A stretch of DNA of 64,000 nucleotides from Verrucomicrobiota bacterium (GCA_021772615.1 JAJFLQ010000064.1:1-64000), one strand, 5' to 3'; positions 16,755 through 26,697 are shown, numbered from the stretch's first letter. Notes: generated from the sequence alone by a model not told the origin. Made by a program: numbers and translations.

Positions 16755-19535
16755 TTATGTCTCACTGAATATCCGCAATCGCACAACGAAACGGGCGCCG
16801 CCGGCGTCCCGGTTTTCAGCGACGATGGAGCCGTCCCAGTTGACGACCATGGTCTTGATGAGCGGCAAGCCGATTCCCATCCCCGCGGCGCCGTCCTTGG
16901 TTGAATAAAACGGATCGAAGACCCGCATCGGATCGCCCGTGATACCCGCGCCGTTGTCTTCAACCGTCAACAAGACCTGCACCGCGTCACGACGGGTTTG
17001 GATCCGAATGGACTTATCCTCTATGCCTGTTTCGTCCAAAGCTTGGCGCGCATTGCCGACCAGATTGAGGATAACCTGTTCGAGTTGCAGCGGGTCGGCG
17101 GCGACAGGAGGAATGTCCGATCCGAGGTCAAACTCCAGACGTATATTGTGCGCCGACAATTGGGAGCGCAGCAGTGCGATCGACCGGTGGATGATGTTGT
17201 GCAACGGCACGGACTCAAACGTGCGCTGTTCTTCCAGATTTACCAGTGCGCGGAGATGTTGGATGATCTGATCGACACGATCGATCTGATCGGAGATCCG
17301 TCTCAGTTTCTCCTGTAACTGGGACGGCTCCGGCAACCGATCCCGATCCATCCAGTACAGCATGCCGTCGACGGCAACTTTAACGGCATTCAGCGGCTGA
17401 TTGATTTCATGGGCAATACCGGCTGTAACCATGCCAAGTGTCACGGCACGTTGTGCCGCGTATAGTCGTTCATCCATTTTTCGCCGCTCGGTCAGATCGC
17501 GTATAACGGCAACGATCATTTCCCGGTCTTGAAGTCGAAACGCACCACGCGAGATCTCTACGGGAAAAACACTGCCGTCTTTCTTCTTGTGGTTGTGCAC
17601 ACCGGCGTATTGCCGCGCTGCATCTGTGTCCTCCGCTGACCCGCCGGCGCCGGTATGCTCGGCGCCGGTGGCGATCGCATCGTAAGACATGTTGAGAAAC
17701 TCGCTGCGCGAATACCCGTAGAGATTGCAAATGCTTTCGTTCACATCCAAAATTGTGCGTAACTCCTTCTCGTACACAACGATAGCGTCCTGCTCGGCGG
17801 AGAATACCTGGCGGTATTTTTCCTCACTTTCTCTGATGATCATGTACGACCGCCGGTGTTCAAGCGCGTTCACAAAAATATCCCCTACGATGCGAAGAAG
17901 CGCCGGTGCCTCGGCGTCCCGAATGTCCCCATTGCCGGTATTTGCGACGCCAAAAAAGCCGCGGATTTCTCCGCGATACTGCATCGGGATGATCGCCAGC
18001 GACCTCACATGTCGGGCCACCATCGCTGCTTTATCCCGCTCCGCATCCACCGGCAGCTCGCCGATGTCCTCCACGACCACGAGTTCCAGACTTCTCAGGG
18101 TGCGCCAGATCCAGGGAAAATCTCCCGCAGAGACGTCGTGGTAGTCACACCAGACCGGCGTTGCCGCGTCCTTGCGCCATCCATATGTGCTTGCCCCGGA
18201 ATTCGCTTGTGCCGGCGACATCACAGCGAATGCGTGGTCCGCATGGTAATAGTTGCCGATAATCATCAGGGCCCTGTCGATCTCTCCATCCACCATCGTC
18301 GGATCGATATTCATGAATGATCGTGAAATTCCGGACACCAGATTCTGAAATTCCAATTTGAGCCGAGTCTGCTCCGCCACGCGCGTGCGATCCGTAATGT
18401 CCGTTGATACTCCGCTTAGGCCGTAGGCGACACCTTCGTCGTCGCGGAGCGGAAACTTGATCGAAAGGTACGTGTGGAGTCCATCATCCTGCCTTACGAC
18501 CTCGTCGAACTGCAGTGGCCCACCGACCGCCAACACTTCCAGGTCATTCTTGCGAAACGCCCGGGCAAGTTCTTCCGGGAAAATGTCGAGATCGGTCTTA
18601 TTGATGATCTCGTCGACGCTGGTATGAAACAGCTCCGCAAACCGGCGATTCACGAAGGAATACCGACCGTCCGGTTTTTTGATGTAGACCACGGCCGTCG
18701 TGTGGTCCAGTATCGCGCGTAAACGGCTTTCACTGTTCCGAAGATCTACCTCTATCTGTTTTCTGTCGGTCAAATCATACATAACTCCGTGAATCCTGAG
18801 ATGCTTATCAATTCCGTTCCTCACGACCGCTGCGCTGTTATCTATCCATACGAGAGTGCCGTCGCGCCGCCACATGCGGTATTCAAAATTGAGGGACGTG
18901 CCGTTGGTATGGGCCTCCCGGATTCGTGCGAGCACGCGATCTTTGTCGTCTGTGTGCAGAATGTCGACAAAAAGCGCGGGATTTTCTGCCCATTCCCTCG
19001 CTGTGTAGCCCAGCATTGCTTCTACCTGCGGGCTGATAAAGGATATTGAAAAATCCGGATCGAACGCGGCCTCATAGGTCACCGCCGGGAGCTGTTCGAT
19101 CAATGTGCGGTAGCGGATTTCCGACTCCTGGACGGCCTGCCGCAAGGTGCGCCGTTCCAAAACGGAGAATATGGTTTGCGGGAGCCGACGAATGTGGTCC
19201 GCCGTCTTCACGACGTAGTCGTCCACACCGCGTTTCATAGCTGCGACCGCCACTTCCTCGGAGCCGGTCCCGGTGACCATAATGATCGGCATCGCGGGAT
19301 ATGTCTCGCGGACGATGTCGACAACCTGAAGTCCCTTGAAGCCCAGAATATTAAAATCGGTGAGTACGATATCGAATGTTCGGGATAGCAATAGTTCCTC
19401 GAATTCTTTGCGCGTCGCGGCCTCTGCGAGCACAAAGTCGTTGGAATCTCGCTCCAACGCATCGCGGACCAGACCACGGTCCAGCAGGCTATCGTCGACA
19501 TACAGGACGTTCAATGGTTTCCTGATTTCTGTCAT
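16755..19535 (-). CDS. Receiver-PAS-PAS-GAF-PAS histidine kinase
   Basis: 926 residues, cytoplasmic. The receiver (1-115) has Asp60 and Lys110, with the VVKTADHIRRLP ending. PAS 1 is at about 140-260, PAS 2 at 270-385, a GAF domain at 395-560 and PAS 3 at 570-690. The NtrB/DctB-like HisKA box is AGIAHEINQPLNAVK (His709), followed by a HATPase with LNLVGNARQAL, DNGAGI and GMGIGLPL. HEINQPLNA kinases usually pair with NtrC-type regulators, and the NtrC-type gene begins 69 bp downstream, so the two probably form a cognate pair. The N-terminal receiver allows input from the other kinases of the unit. Confidence 0.93.
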   Translation of the reverse strand: MTEIRKPLNVLYVDDSLLDRGLVRDALERDSNDFVLAEAATRKEFEELLLSRTFDIVLTDFNILGFKGLQVVDIVRETYPAMPIIMVTGTGSEEVAVAAMKRGVDDYVVKTADHIRRLPQTIFSVLERRTLRQAVQESEIRYRTLIEQLPAVTYEAAFDPDFSISFISPQVEAMLGYTAREWAENPALFVDILHTDDKDRVLARIREAHTNGTSLNFEYRMWRRDGTLVWIDNSAAVVRNGIDKHLRIHGVMYDLTDRKQIEVDLRNSESRLRAILDHTTAVVYIKKPDGRYSFVNRRFAELFHTSVDEIINKTDLDIFPEELARAFRKNDLEVLAVGGPLQFDEVVRQDDGLHTYLSIKFPLRDDEGVAYGLSGVSTDITDRTRVAEQTRLKLEFQNLVSGISRSFMNIDPTMVDGEIDRALMIIGNYYHADHAFAVMSPAQANSGASTYGWRKDAATPVWCDYHDVSAGDFPWIWRTLRSLELVVVEDIGELPVDAERDKAAMVARHVRSLAIIPMQYRGEIRGFFGVANTGNGDIRDAEAPALLRIVGDIFVNALEHRRSYMIIRESEEKYRQVFSAEQDAIVVYEKELRTILDVNESICNLYGYSRSEFLNMSYDAIATGAEHTGAGGSAEDTDAARQYAGVHNHKKKDGSVFPVEISRGAFRLQDREMIVAVIRDLTERRKMDERLYAAQRAVTLGMVTAGIAHEINQPLNAVKVAVDGMLYWMDRDRLPEPSQLQEKLRRISDQIDRVDQIIQHLRALVNLEEQRTFESVPLHNIIHRSIALLRSQLSAHNIRLEFDLGSDIPPVAADPLQLEQVILNLVGNARQALDETGIEDKSIRIQTRRDAVQVLLTVEDNGAGITGDPMRVFDPFYSTKDGAAGMGIGLPLIKTMVVNWDGSIVAENRDAGGARFVVRLRIFSET

Positions 19536-19591
19536 TATCTCTTTCTTGTGCGCTGGTCCAAAAAGCGACTCGCTGCATTACGCATGCACAT

Positions 19592-22027
19592 CTACAGCTC
19601 GATTTCCGACTTTGTGTGATCACATGCAATTGCGCCGGAATCTGCAGCTGCGGGGATGTAGACATGGAATGTCGAGCCGACACCGGTCTCTGACGTACAG
19701 CAAATATGCCCCAGGTGTTTGCGGACAATGGAAAATACCACCGTTAATCCGAGACCGGCGCCGTTGTGCCTGGTTGTAAAGAAGGGATCGAAAATACGAT
19801 CCCGGTGTTCTGCAGCGATACCGCTTCCGTGATCTGACACGGTGATCTCTACATAATTGCCGGCAGCAAGTCCCTGCAAATTGTCTGTTTTTACGATTCT
19901 GTTGGTGGCCGACATCTCGACGTTGCCGCCGCCGGGCATCGCGTGAATTGCGTTGAGCACGAGGTTGTGGATGACTTGCCGAATCTGGGCCGGGTCGGCG
20001 TGAGCACACCAGAGATCTGGCGTCGCCCGGGCTTCAACGCGGCAATTCGTGCCATGTGCGGAAAATGTGCCGGCGGACTGCAATAACGGCTGCAATGCCA
20101 CGATCTTTCTGAAGATTTCGTCACCGTCCGAAAGGGCTAAAAGCTGTTGTGACAATTGATGCGTATCTTCGCAGGCTGTTTCGATCCGATCCAGGTAGCG
20201 CTCCATAGCATTGTTCCCATTGGACGTTGTCTTTGCCAGCGCCACATTGGATATGATGGCCATCAGGTAATTATTGAAGTCGTGAGCAATGCCGCCGGCA
20301 AAGACTGCCAGCGAATCAAGTCTCTGAGATTGCTGGGTTCTGCGTTCGAGCAAACATCTCCTGGTAATATCCCTGATGATGATCACCGCCCCGATGACAC
20401 TGCCGCCGGTGTCACGGATTGGTGCGGCGCCGGTCGTTACGATCTTCTCGCTGCCGTCACGGCCGACCAAAACGGAATTTACTTCGAGTTCGGCGCCAGG
20501 TCGCACCGCGTGGTCGGCTGGTTCCCGCGAGTCCTCTCTGACAATGCGACATACGACGTCGAGAGGCCTGTCAATCGCCTCGGCAGCCGGCCATCCGGTG
20601 AGGTCCTCGGCCACCTTGTTGATCATATGTATCCGGCCTTCGGCATCGGTTGTGATTACACCGTCCCCGATCGACCGCAGCGTTACGTCCAGACGTTTTC
20701 TTTCTTCGTCGAGCGCAAGCTCTGCTTCCTTGCGGTCGGTCATGTCCGTGAATGTACATATATATCCGACCCGTTTGTCACCCCGCATGTCGGCTGCCAA
20801 TTGGATATGTATCCACACCGATGTCCGTTTCTTCGGTCGCAGACAGACGTCGACCCGAAAGGTCGAAGACGAATCCGATTGCTGCCAGGATGCAATCACT
20901 GCGCGCTTATCCACGATCGGCAGGCTCCGCAACCAATGCCGGCCGGCAACACTGTCTGCGGACAGGCGGGTAAGTTCCGACCATGTTTCGTTTGTGTAGG
21001 TATACCGGCCACGGGCGTCAAGATGAGCGATGCCGGCGGGTGAGGCCTCAGACAACGTGCGGAATCGCCGTTCGCTAGCGGCCAGTCGCTCTTGCTGTAT
21101 GATCCGCGTTATGGTTATTCCAGCGGTCGCGGCAACGGATTTCAGGAATGTAGGACATGTGGTGCACATGGATGTTGCCGATTCCTCTGCTGATGGACAG
21201 AGTTCGCATGGAGATGCGTGCGCATCGCCCCAGACTACCAGTATGCCGCCAAGAAAGCCGGCGGACGAATGGATTGGCACCCACCACGAGGAAGCGCAAC
21301 AATCGGTATCCGGATACAACTGTGCCAGTACCCGTGGCGGGAGCTTCAGTGCCGATACCACGCCCGCCTCGGCGACGTGTACCAGGTCTGTTTCCGAAAG
21401 CCAAGATAATACACATTCCTTCCAGGTACCTTTTTCGCTGCATGATGCGTAAAGAATGCTTCCCGGCGACGTCCCGGGAACATTGCTGCCTTCGACGATG
21501 ATGACGTGATCGACTTTCAGGACGGACACTACTGCCGTTCCGGTTCGAAAAAACAGCTCGTCGTGACGTTCGACATTCTGAAGCGCATGACTGAATGCGG
21601 CCAGAGCGGCTTGTTGCCGGGCGTGGTGCATGGCGACATCCTGGATATGTCGCAGGCGGACCATCGCCTCGATCCGGGCCAGAAACTCGCGGTTTTGCAG
21701 CGGTCGCACAATATATGCGTCGGCGCCGGCTTCCAGGCTGTTTGTTTGCGCTTCCGACGACTTCTGATAGCTCGATATCATGACGACGATTGTGTCGCGG
21801 ATCGGCGACGTGGATTTGATCTGCCGGCATAGATCGTAGCCGCTAATGTGCGGCAACATGTAGTCGAGCAACACAATGCTGGGCTTTAGCCTCATCACTG
21901 TTTCGATGCAATCGGTGGCCGAAGCGATGCTCGTGACATCGTGACCCTTTGATCGGAGAAGGCGTACGGCGACTTGACGATTTAGCCTGTCGTCCTCGAC
22001 CACCAGAATGGATGCCGGATAGCTCAT
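19592..22027 (-). CDS. Receiver-GAF-like-PAS-PAS histidine kinase with a cysteine cluster
   Basis: 811 residues. The receiver (1-125) has Asp55, but the conserved Lys-Pro is Arg-Pro (Arg108), which often alters switching. Residues 150-310 form a GAF-like region with Cys274-x2-Cys277 and Cys288-x2-Cys291, a possible metal or redox site. PAS domains are at 320-435 and 445-560. The HisKA box is AGGIAHDFNNYLMAI (His582), of the HDFNN family, and a complete HATPase follows (LNAIHAMPG, DHGSGI, GAGLGLTVV). The start overlaps the stop of the preceding kinase gene by 4 bp (ATGA), indicating translational coupling. Confidence 0.92.
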   Translation of the reverse strand: MSYPASILVVEDDRLNRQVAVRLLRSKGHDVTSIASATDCIETVMRLKPSIVLLDYMLPHISGYDLCRQIKSTSPIRDTIVVMISSYQKSSEAQTNSLEAGADAYIVRPLQNREFLARIEAMVRLRHIQDVAMHHARQQAALAAFSHALQNVERHDELFFRTGTAVVSVLKVDHVIIVEGSNVPGTSPGSILYASCSEKGTWKECVLSWLSETDLVHVAEAGVVSALKLPPRVLAQLYPDTDCCASSWWVPIHSSAGFLGGILVVWGDAHASPCELCPSAEESATSMCTTCPTFLKSVAATAGITITRIIQQERLAASERRFRTLSEASPAGIAHLDARGRYTYTNETWSELTRLSADSVAGRHWLRSLPIVDKRAVIASWQQSDSSSTFRVDVCLRPKKRTSVWIHIQLAADMRGDKRVGYICTFTDMTDRKEAELALDEERKRLDVTLRSIGDGVITTDAEGRIHMINKVAEDLTGWPAAEAIDRPLDVVCRIVREDSREPADHAVRPGAELEVNSVLVGRDGSEKIVTTGAAPIRDTGGSVIGAVIIIRDITRRCLLERRTQQSQRLDSLAVFAGGIAHDFNNYLMAIISNVALAKTTSNGNNAMERYLDRIETACEDTHQLSQQLLALSDGDEIFRKIVALQPLLQSAGTFSAHGTNCRVEARATPDLWCAHADPAQIRQVIHNLVLNAIHAMPGGGNVEMSATNRIVKTDNLQGLAAGNYVEITVSDHGSGIAAEHRDRIFDPFFTTRHNGAGLGLTVVFSIVRKHLGHICCTSETGVGSTFHVYIPAAADSGAIACDHTKSEIEL

Positions 22028-23328
22028 TTACTATCCCTGGCGGACGCATCACGGGCACGACCATGCCGGGAACGGGGTTCCTCCTGCAGGCACGGCAGCC
22101 TGATGAAGAACACGGTGCCTTCGCCGGGGCGGCTTTCCACGCGAATCGTGCCGTCGTGTTCCTCTATTACTTTGCGACAGATCGCAAGGCCCAAGCCGCT
22201 GCCCTTCTCATCGGCTGTAGACCGCGTCGACATCTGCCGGAACGGCTGGAAAATCTGATCCAATTCATCATGCGGTATGCCTTGTCCGGTGTCCCGAACC
22301 TGGATCTCAATATCATCATTGATACGATCGACAGCCACGGTAATAGAGCTGCCGCGACGGGAGAATTTAACCGCATTGGTAATGAGATTGTTTAATACCT
22401 GTTCGATCCTGAGACGATCGATATCGGCACACAGGCGATCCGTTTCGGTGCGGTCGGCGTTGTCAAGGCAAATGGATATGCCCTTTCCGTTTGCGACCAC
22501 ACGGTTCAATTTCACGACGTTCTCAGCCAATACGGACATGTCGCTCAATTGTCGGTTCAATTGCACCTGTCCTGCCTCGATCTTCGCATAGTCCAGAAGG
22601 TCATCGAGCAAGTCGAGCATGTAGGCATTGGAGGAGTAAATATCGTGAAGAATTTCCTTCTGGTCCTCGTTGAGCGCGCGCCGGCTATCCTCCAGGAGGA
22701 GTTCGGTATACGCCATGGTAGTCCCGATCGGTGTTCGCAGGTCGTGCGCGGCGATGCCCATAAACTGGTTCTTCTGGTCATTAATTTTCCGCAGCTCGAC
22801 GTTTTTCTGCGCGAGTTCGCGCTGTACTGTGACCAATTCGCTGTTTAAGCGGCTGATTTCGTCGTAGAGGGCGCTGTCCTTTTCTTGCAGCAATCGTTCG
22901 GTTTCCATGTCGTCCCTTGCCGTATTTCGAACGGTGTAGCTTTGCTCGCGAAACATACCTTGCACGTCCATCTCCCGGTACAGTGCAGTCGCCATCTGTC
23001 GCGTTCCGGCGGCGACAATGAGAACCCCCTCGTCGTGGACTGCACCGGCGCAATGCAATGTCCATGGCCGATTTCGAATGCGCATGTTGATCACCCACCC
23101 AAAGACGACAGTGCGGTCACGCACTTCCTCCAGAAAATTCAGCCATTTTGCAAGGCTTCCGGCTTCCAGCAGTTCTGCGCAAGAGCGGGCGTCGCGGATA
23201 CTGGATCCGACCTCCAGCTCATCCACCAACACCTTGACGATGCGGTCGGATCCATCACAGATGAACACGATACCACGCTGGCTGTCGGCGCCGGCATCAT
23301 CAGCTCTGTGCGTATGATCATGATTCAT
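22024..23328 (-). CDS. Histidine kinase coupled to the B12 photosensor
   Basis: 434 residues. A PAS-like N-terminal region (about 15-115) without obvious cofactor residues is followed by a coiled coil (140-185). The HisKA box is GIAAHDLRTPIGTTMAY (His195). The HATPase has VLNNLITNAVKF, DTGQGIP and GSGLGLAICRK. The ATG at 23328 overlaps the stop of the B12-binding gene (ATGA), so the two proteins are made together. A kinase with a weak sensory domain translationally coupled to a separate chromoprotein suggests that the B12 protein is its light or cobalamin input subunit (inference). Confidence 0.92.
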   Translation of the reverse strand: MNHDHTHRADDAGADSQRGIVFICDGSDRIVKVLVDELEVGSSIRDARSCAELLEAGSLAKWLNFLEEVRDRTVVFGWVINMRIRNRPWTLHCAGAVHDEGVLIVAAGTRQMATALYREMDVQGMFREQSYTVRNTARDDMETERLLQEKDSALYDEISRLNSELVTVQRELAQKNVELRKINDQKNQFMGIAAHDLRTPIGTTMAYTELLLEDSRRALNEDQKEILHDIYSSNAYMLDLLDDLLDYAKIEAGQVQLNRQLSDMSVLAENVVKLNRVVANGKGISICLDNADRTETDRLCADIDRLRIEQVLNNLITNAVKFSRRGSSITVAVDRINDDIEIQVRDTGQGIPHDELDQIFQPFRQMSTRSTADEKGSGLGLAICRKVIEEHDGTIRVESRPGEGTVFFIRLPCLQEEPRSRHGRARDASARDSK

Positions 23329-24395
23329 GGTACCAGCTGAGCGGCAACAGATACGGCTTCTCCAGCATCCTGCGCAGAAGCATCGGCACCCATCGTTTGC
23401 CAGATGTCCGGAGCAATTCTAAAGGGATACCCGCCCAGCAGGATCTTTAGCCGGTCGCCTTCTGCATCCCGTACCATTGCTATCAACTCGCGAATTTTGG
23501 GAAGATGAAATGTCATAGTGGCAGTGAGACAGAGTAAGTCTGCGCCTGTTTCGTCGATCAATTTTGTGATTGAATCGGCCGGCGTGTTTCCGCCTACGTA
23601 ATATGTATTCCAGCCCTCCATTTCCAGAAAATCCGTTACCATCCGCATACCGATCTCATGACGTTCGCCGCTGACGCCGGCGGCGATCAGGCGGCGGCCC
23701 GATTTCGGTGTTGTAAAGACAATCGGATACAGCTGCGCCATAATCAGCTGTGTAGCGGCGGTGCAATAATGTTCCTGGGCAACGGTGAGCCGATTGGTTT
23801 GCCACAGACGCCCGATTTCATATTGCGAAGTCTGGAAGACGTAAAGATAGATGTCCTTCACGCTCACACCGTTTTCGACGGCATCCATCACTGCCTTGCC
23901 GGCGAGATGACGATCGCCGCGTAGCAGGAAGCGGAGATAATCCGTCGCCAGGGAAAACACCGGATTGCTTTCATTGATAAATCCAGATGTTTGCTTAACG
24001 TCGCGCTCAAGCAGATCAATGGCACCGCGGATATATTCTGCAATAACACGGCCGGATTCAACGGGGAGATCATGCCGGGTGATTTCCATCATGATCTCAA
24101 GATTATGCTGCAAATCATCGATCCGGATATTCAGTGAATCAAAGAGCGTCCGGACCCAGTCGATGTATTCGACAAACAGCTCCGGTTTTCCCAGGCCGAT
24201 TGCCTCGGACAAATAGAGATAGTGATAGACATTATCATCTACGCACTTCGATCTTCCGCCGCGGCTATCGTACCGTTGAACCAGATCCGGACATCGGGCA
24301 TATTGCAGATCGACCCCTACGGTGGCCAGTTCATTTCGGCGCATAAACAGCTCGCCGCGAAGCCTCGCGGCCTGCTCCTGTTCGTCCCTTGTCAT
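23325..24395 (-). CDS. CarH-like cobalamin-binding photosensor protein
   Basis: 356 residues. An N-terminal region of about 140 residues is unlike the MerR DNA-binding domain of CarH. It is followed by a four-helix B12 cap (about 145-230) and a Rossmann-type B12-binding domain (235-356). The cap carries the CarH photoreceptor motif Trp198-x9-Glu208-His209 (within GRLWQTNRLTVAQEH). The Rossmann domain carries Glu244-x-His246-x2-Gly249 (GERHEIG), where His246 would ligate cobalt, and the GG loop (ILLGGYPF). CarH family members bind adenosylcobalamin and respond to light. Lacking a DNA-binding domain, this one probably signals through the kinase encoded immediately downstream. AGGGA precedes the ATG at good spacing. 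Confidence 0.9.
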   Translation of the reverse strand: MTRDEQEQAARLRGELFMRRNELATVGVDLQYARCPDLVQRYDSRGGRSKCVDDNVYHYLYLSEAIGLGKPELFVEYIDWVRTLFDSLNIRIDDLQHNLEIMMEITRHDLPVESGRVIAEYIRGAIDLLERDVKQTSGFINESNPVFSLATDYLRFLLRGDRHLAGKAVMDAVENGVSVKDIYLYVFQTSQYEIGRLWQTNRLTVAQEHYCTAATQLIMAQLYPIVFTTPKSGRRLIAAGVSGERHEIGMRMVTDFLEMEGWNTYYVGGNTPADSITKLIDETGADLLCLTATMTFHLPKIRELIAMVRDAEGDRLKILLGGYPFRIAPDIWQTMGADASAQDAGEAVSVAAQLVP

Positions 24396-24459
24396 GTGGT
24401 GTCCCTGATGATTTTGTACGTCTGGTGCTTACAGCGTGGCGCCCCGGTACGCCGATGGT

Positions 24460-24753
24460 CTAATCGCAAATATGTTCGAAAAATCGCAGTTCCGTCGATT
24501 TCGGTACCAGCCGCGTCCCTTTCGGAATACCCGTATGCGATTCCTTGAATTTATGGCTGCGATACCAGGCTTGGAAAGACGCTTCGGTGTCCCAGTAGGT
24601 CAGGAGCCAGATCTCATCCGGCTCGTCCAACGGACTCACGACATCCATGCGCTGAAATCCGGTGGTATGATCGACCAGATGTGGACGAAACGCCGCTTTT
24701 ACCTCAGCCGCCATGTCGTCTGCAACCTTAAACCTGCTTACGGCCAAAAACAT
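24460..24753 (-). CDS. ABM/HmoB-like dimeric alpha-beta barrel protein
   Basis: 97 residues. The start at ATG 24753 is fixed by a strong ribosome-binding site, GGGAGG, nine bases upstream. An in-frame ATG at 24873 only adds sequence without family similarity. The chain FLAVSRFKVADDM, then VSPLDEPDEIWLLTYWDTEASFQAWYRS and an HTGIPKG segment is the ferredoxin-like fold of antibiotic-biosynthesis-monooxygenase and heme-degrading IsdG/HmoB-type proteins. Whether it binds heme or another ligand is not visible. It precedes the B12 photosensor by 64 bp and follows a 160-bp gap that may hold an internal promoter. Confidence 0.8.
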   Translation of the reverse strand: MFLAVSRFKVADDMAAEVKAAFRPHLVDHTTGFQRMDVVSPLDEPDEIWLLTYWDTEASFQAWYRSHKFKESHTGIPKGTRLVPKSTELRFFEHICD

Positions 24754-24913
24754 CTGGAAACCCTCCCTTTGCGTGATCCCATGTGAGGCGGCACAGGCAA
24801 CGTATTCGGTGCCGGTGAATACGCGATGTCCTATCCATCGGCGAACCCGTTCGTCGATTGAATACCATAGCATGACAATTTTGCGATTGCATATTTAATG
24901 CTTCAGCACCATC

Positions 24914-25516
24914 TCATGGTCGCACACGTGGGCGTTCTGACAACAGTTGCCTCGAGCGGAGTCCTTCGGCTTTCATCTTTGACAGCAGCGATTCGTAGCC
25001 AATAGACTGGATTTCTTCACTGATGGTTATACAACCGTCGGAATCGGTTTCGACGTCACCGATATTTTCGCAACCCACGCCAAGGCTTTCCAGATAATCG
25101 TTCTGGCGCTTCTGGTGTTTGACCAAAATTTGGGCCTCCTTTGCCAGCAACCGGTTCGCCATCGCCTGCCGTATTGTCACGGCGAGATCGACGGCATTAC
25201 ATGGTTTGAGAAAAAATCTGTAAATTTCACCCTTATTAATCGCGTCGATCGCAGTCTCCAGCGTGGCGTTTCCCGTTAACATTATCCGAATGCTTTCTGG
25301 GTATAACGTTTTGACGCGGGCCAGGAATTCAGTGCCCCGCATGCCCGGCATCATTTCGTCGGAAACGACAACATCAACAGACTGCCGTTCCAGAATTGCC
25401 AGGCCGTCCGCGCCCGAACAGGCACTGTGGATTTCGAATGGTTCCTTCCGCATCCGCAGCTTCAGCCCACCGATCAGACTCGGGTCATCGTCTACAAACA
25501 ATACATTGTGTTTCAT
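24914..25516 (-). CDS. Response regulator with uncharacterised C-terminal region
   Basis: 200 residues from ATG 25516, supported by CGGAGG five to six bases upstream. The longer frame to 25660 overlaps the neighbour and adds arginine- and serine-rich sequence without homology. The receiver (1-120) has Asp53 (VVVSDEMMPGMRGTEF), Thr in IMLTGNA and Lys in FFLKPC. This is the RpfG/HD-linked receiver subtype shared by the two genes upstream. The C-terminal 75 residues are charged, predicted helical, and carry no domain I recognise. It lies 31 bp after the degenerate HD regulator. Confidence 0.9.
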   Translation of the reverse strand: MKHNVLFVDDDPSLIGGLKLRMRKEPFEIHSACSGADGLAILERQSVDVVVSDEMMPGMRGTEFLARVKTLYPESIRIMLTGNATLETAIDAINKGEIYRFFLKPCNAVDLAVTIRQAMANRLLAKEAQILVKHQKRQNDYLESLGVGCENIGDVETDSDGCITISEEIQSIGYESLLSKMKAEGLRSRQLLSERPRVRP

Positions 25517-25547
25517 CGCGGCCTCCGGTGTAACTGCTTGGGTTGCG

Positions 25548-26693
25548 TTATACGTGGATGTGCACGTCGTTCTGGATCCGGCCACCCGAGTGAAAGTTCT
25601 CGAGGCGACGCTTCGTTGCATCATCAAACGCCTGCCCCTTGGGCAAAAGAAGCAAGCCATCTTTGGTGCGAATATCTTCGGCCAGGATCATGCCGGTTTG
25701 AATGTCTCGAATCGCAACGGTCCGGGTGGCCATGCCGTCTTCAGGAATCTCGAGCGAATGTAACTGCTGCAGAACGTCCGGGTTGTAGTCCCGGGCATGG
25801 CGTTCCATTGACTGGATAGCCTTTTGCTTGCATCGGGTGTCAACGAGGCAGCGGTCGAAATCCGTCACGGCCTTCAGGATCTCCCCGCCGAGTACGATGT
25901 TAGGCGGTATGTGACTGTTCGACCGGACACGGCAATGAAGGTTGTGTTGACGCCCAATCATCTCCGCCACGTCTTCAAGCCGGGGAATCGTGGCGATCAG
26001 ATTCCGGCCGATGTTGCTGTGAGCCGCGAACATTGCCGATTCAGCTGTCGTTAGCGCCTGATTTGCCATGACCTTTTCCATTGTCTCGGGAGGCAACGTG
26101 ATGCAACCTATTTGCGAAAGCAGCGCCGCCACCTCGATCTTCCATACGTCGTTGACTTGCATCAACCTCGCGATCTGGGCGGTGTATGTCTTGACGCGCT
26201 GGGCGCGACCGAATGCGGCTGGATTGGCAAGCGCCAGGATATCGATCAGCACCTTTACGCAGCCCTTGAGCGTTTTTTCCAGCAACACCTTCTCTGCCAT
26301 CAACAGGTCGTACTGCTCCCCTGCCGCTGCGATGACGCCGGCCATGATGTCGCGCGGACACGGTTTGCATACGAACCGGAAGATCTGTCCCTGATTCACC
26401 GCCTTCATCGCGGTCTCCAGATCCGCGTTTCCGGTCAGCATCACACGAACCGTCGACGGATACTCCCGCGCCACGATACTAAGGAACTGGACGCCGTCCA
26501 TTTCGGGCATGCGCAAGTCGGAAACCACGATGCTGAATGGCCCGTGCTCCCGTAACAATTCGAGGCCGCGTGCGGCGCCGCACGCGGTCGAAACAACGTA
26601 ACCTTTGCGAAACTGATTCCGAAGCCCTTCCAGCAGATTCGGCTCGTCGTCGACAAACAGCAGCGTATGATGTTTTGAGGTGGGAGCGGTCAC
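25548..26693 (-). CDS. Response regulator with degenerate HD-GYP-like domain
   Basis: 381 residues from a GTG at 26693, five bases after the stop of the upstream gene. Longer ATG starts lie inside that gene. The receiver (1-125; Asp59, Lys110) has the same FVCKPC ending as RpfG-type proteins. An HD-GYP-like helical domain occupies about 140-290, but the catalytic HD doublet in the expected LLHDIG context reads LLSQIG (191-196). The GYP region (LTTAESAMFAAHSNIGRNL) is partly kept. The protein is unlikely to hydrolyse cyclic di-GMP and may act as a binding or scaffold protein. A C-terminal PilZ-adjacent-like segment (TRTVAIRDIQTGMILAEDI) resembles tails of HD regulators. Confidence 0.86.
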   Translation of the reverse strand: MTAPTSKHHTLLFVDDEPNLLEGLRNQFRKGYVVSTACGAARGLELLREHGPFSIVVSDLRMPEMDGVQFLSIVAREYPSTVRVMLTGNADLETAMKAVNQGQIFRFVCKPCPRDIMAGVIAAAGEQYDLLMAEKVLLEKTLKGCVKVLIDILALANPAAFGRAQRVKTYTAQIARLMQVNDVWKIEVAALLSQIGCITLPPETMEKVMANQALTTAESAMFAAHSNIGRNLIATIPRLEDVAEMIGRQHNLHCRVRSNSHIPPNIVLGGEILKAVTDFDRCLVDTRCKQKAIQSMERHARDYNPDVLQQLHSLEIPEDGMATRTVAIRDIQTGMILAEDIRTKDGLLLLPKGQAFDDATKRRLENFHSGGRIQNDVHIHV

Positions 26694-26697
26694 CTTG

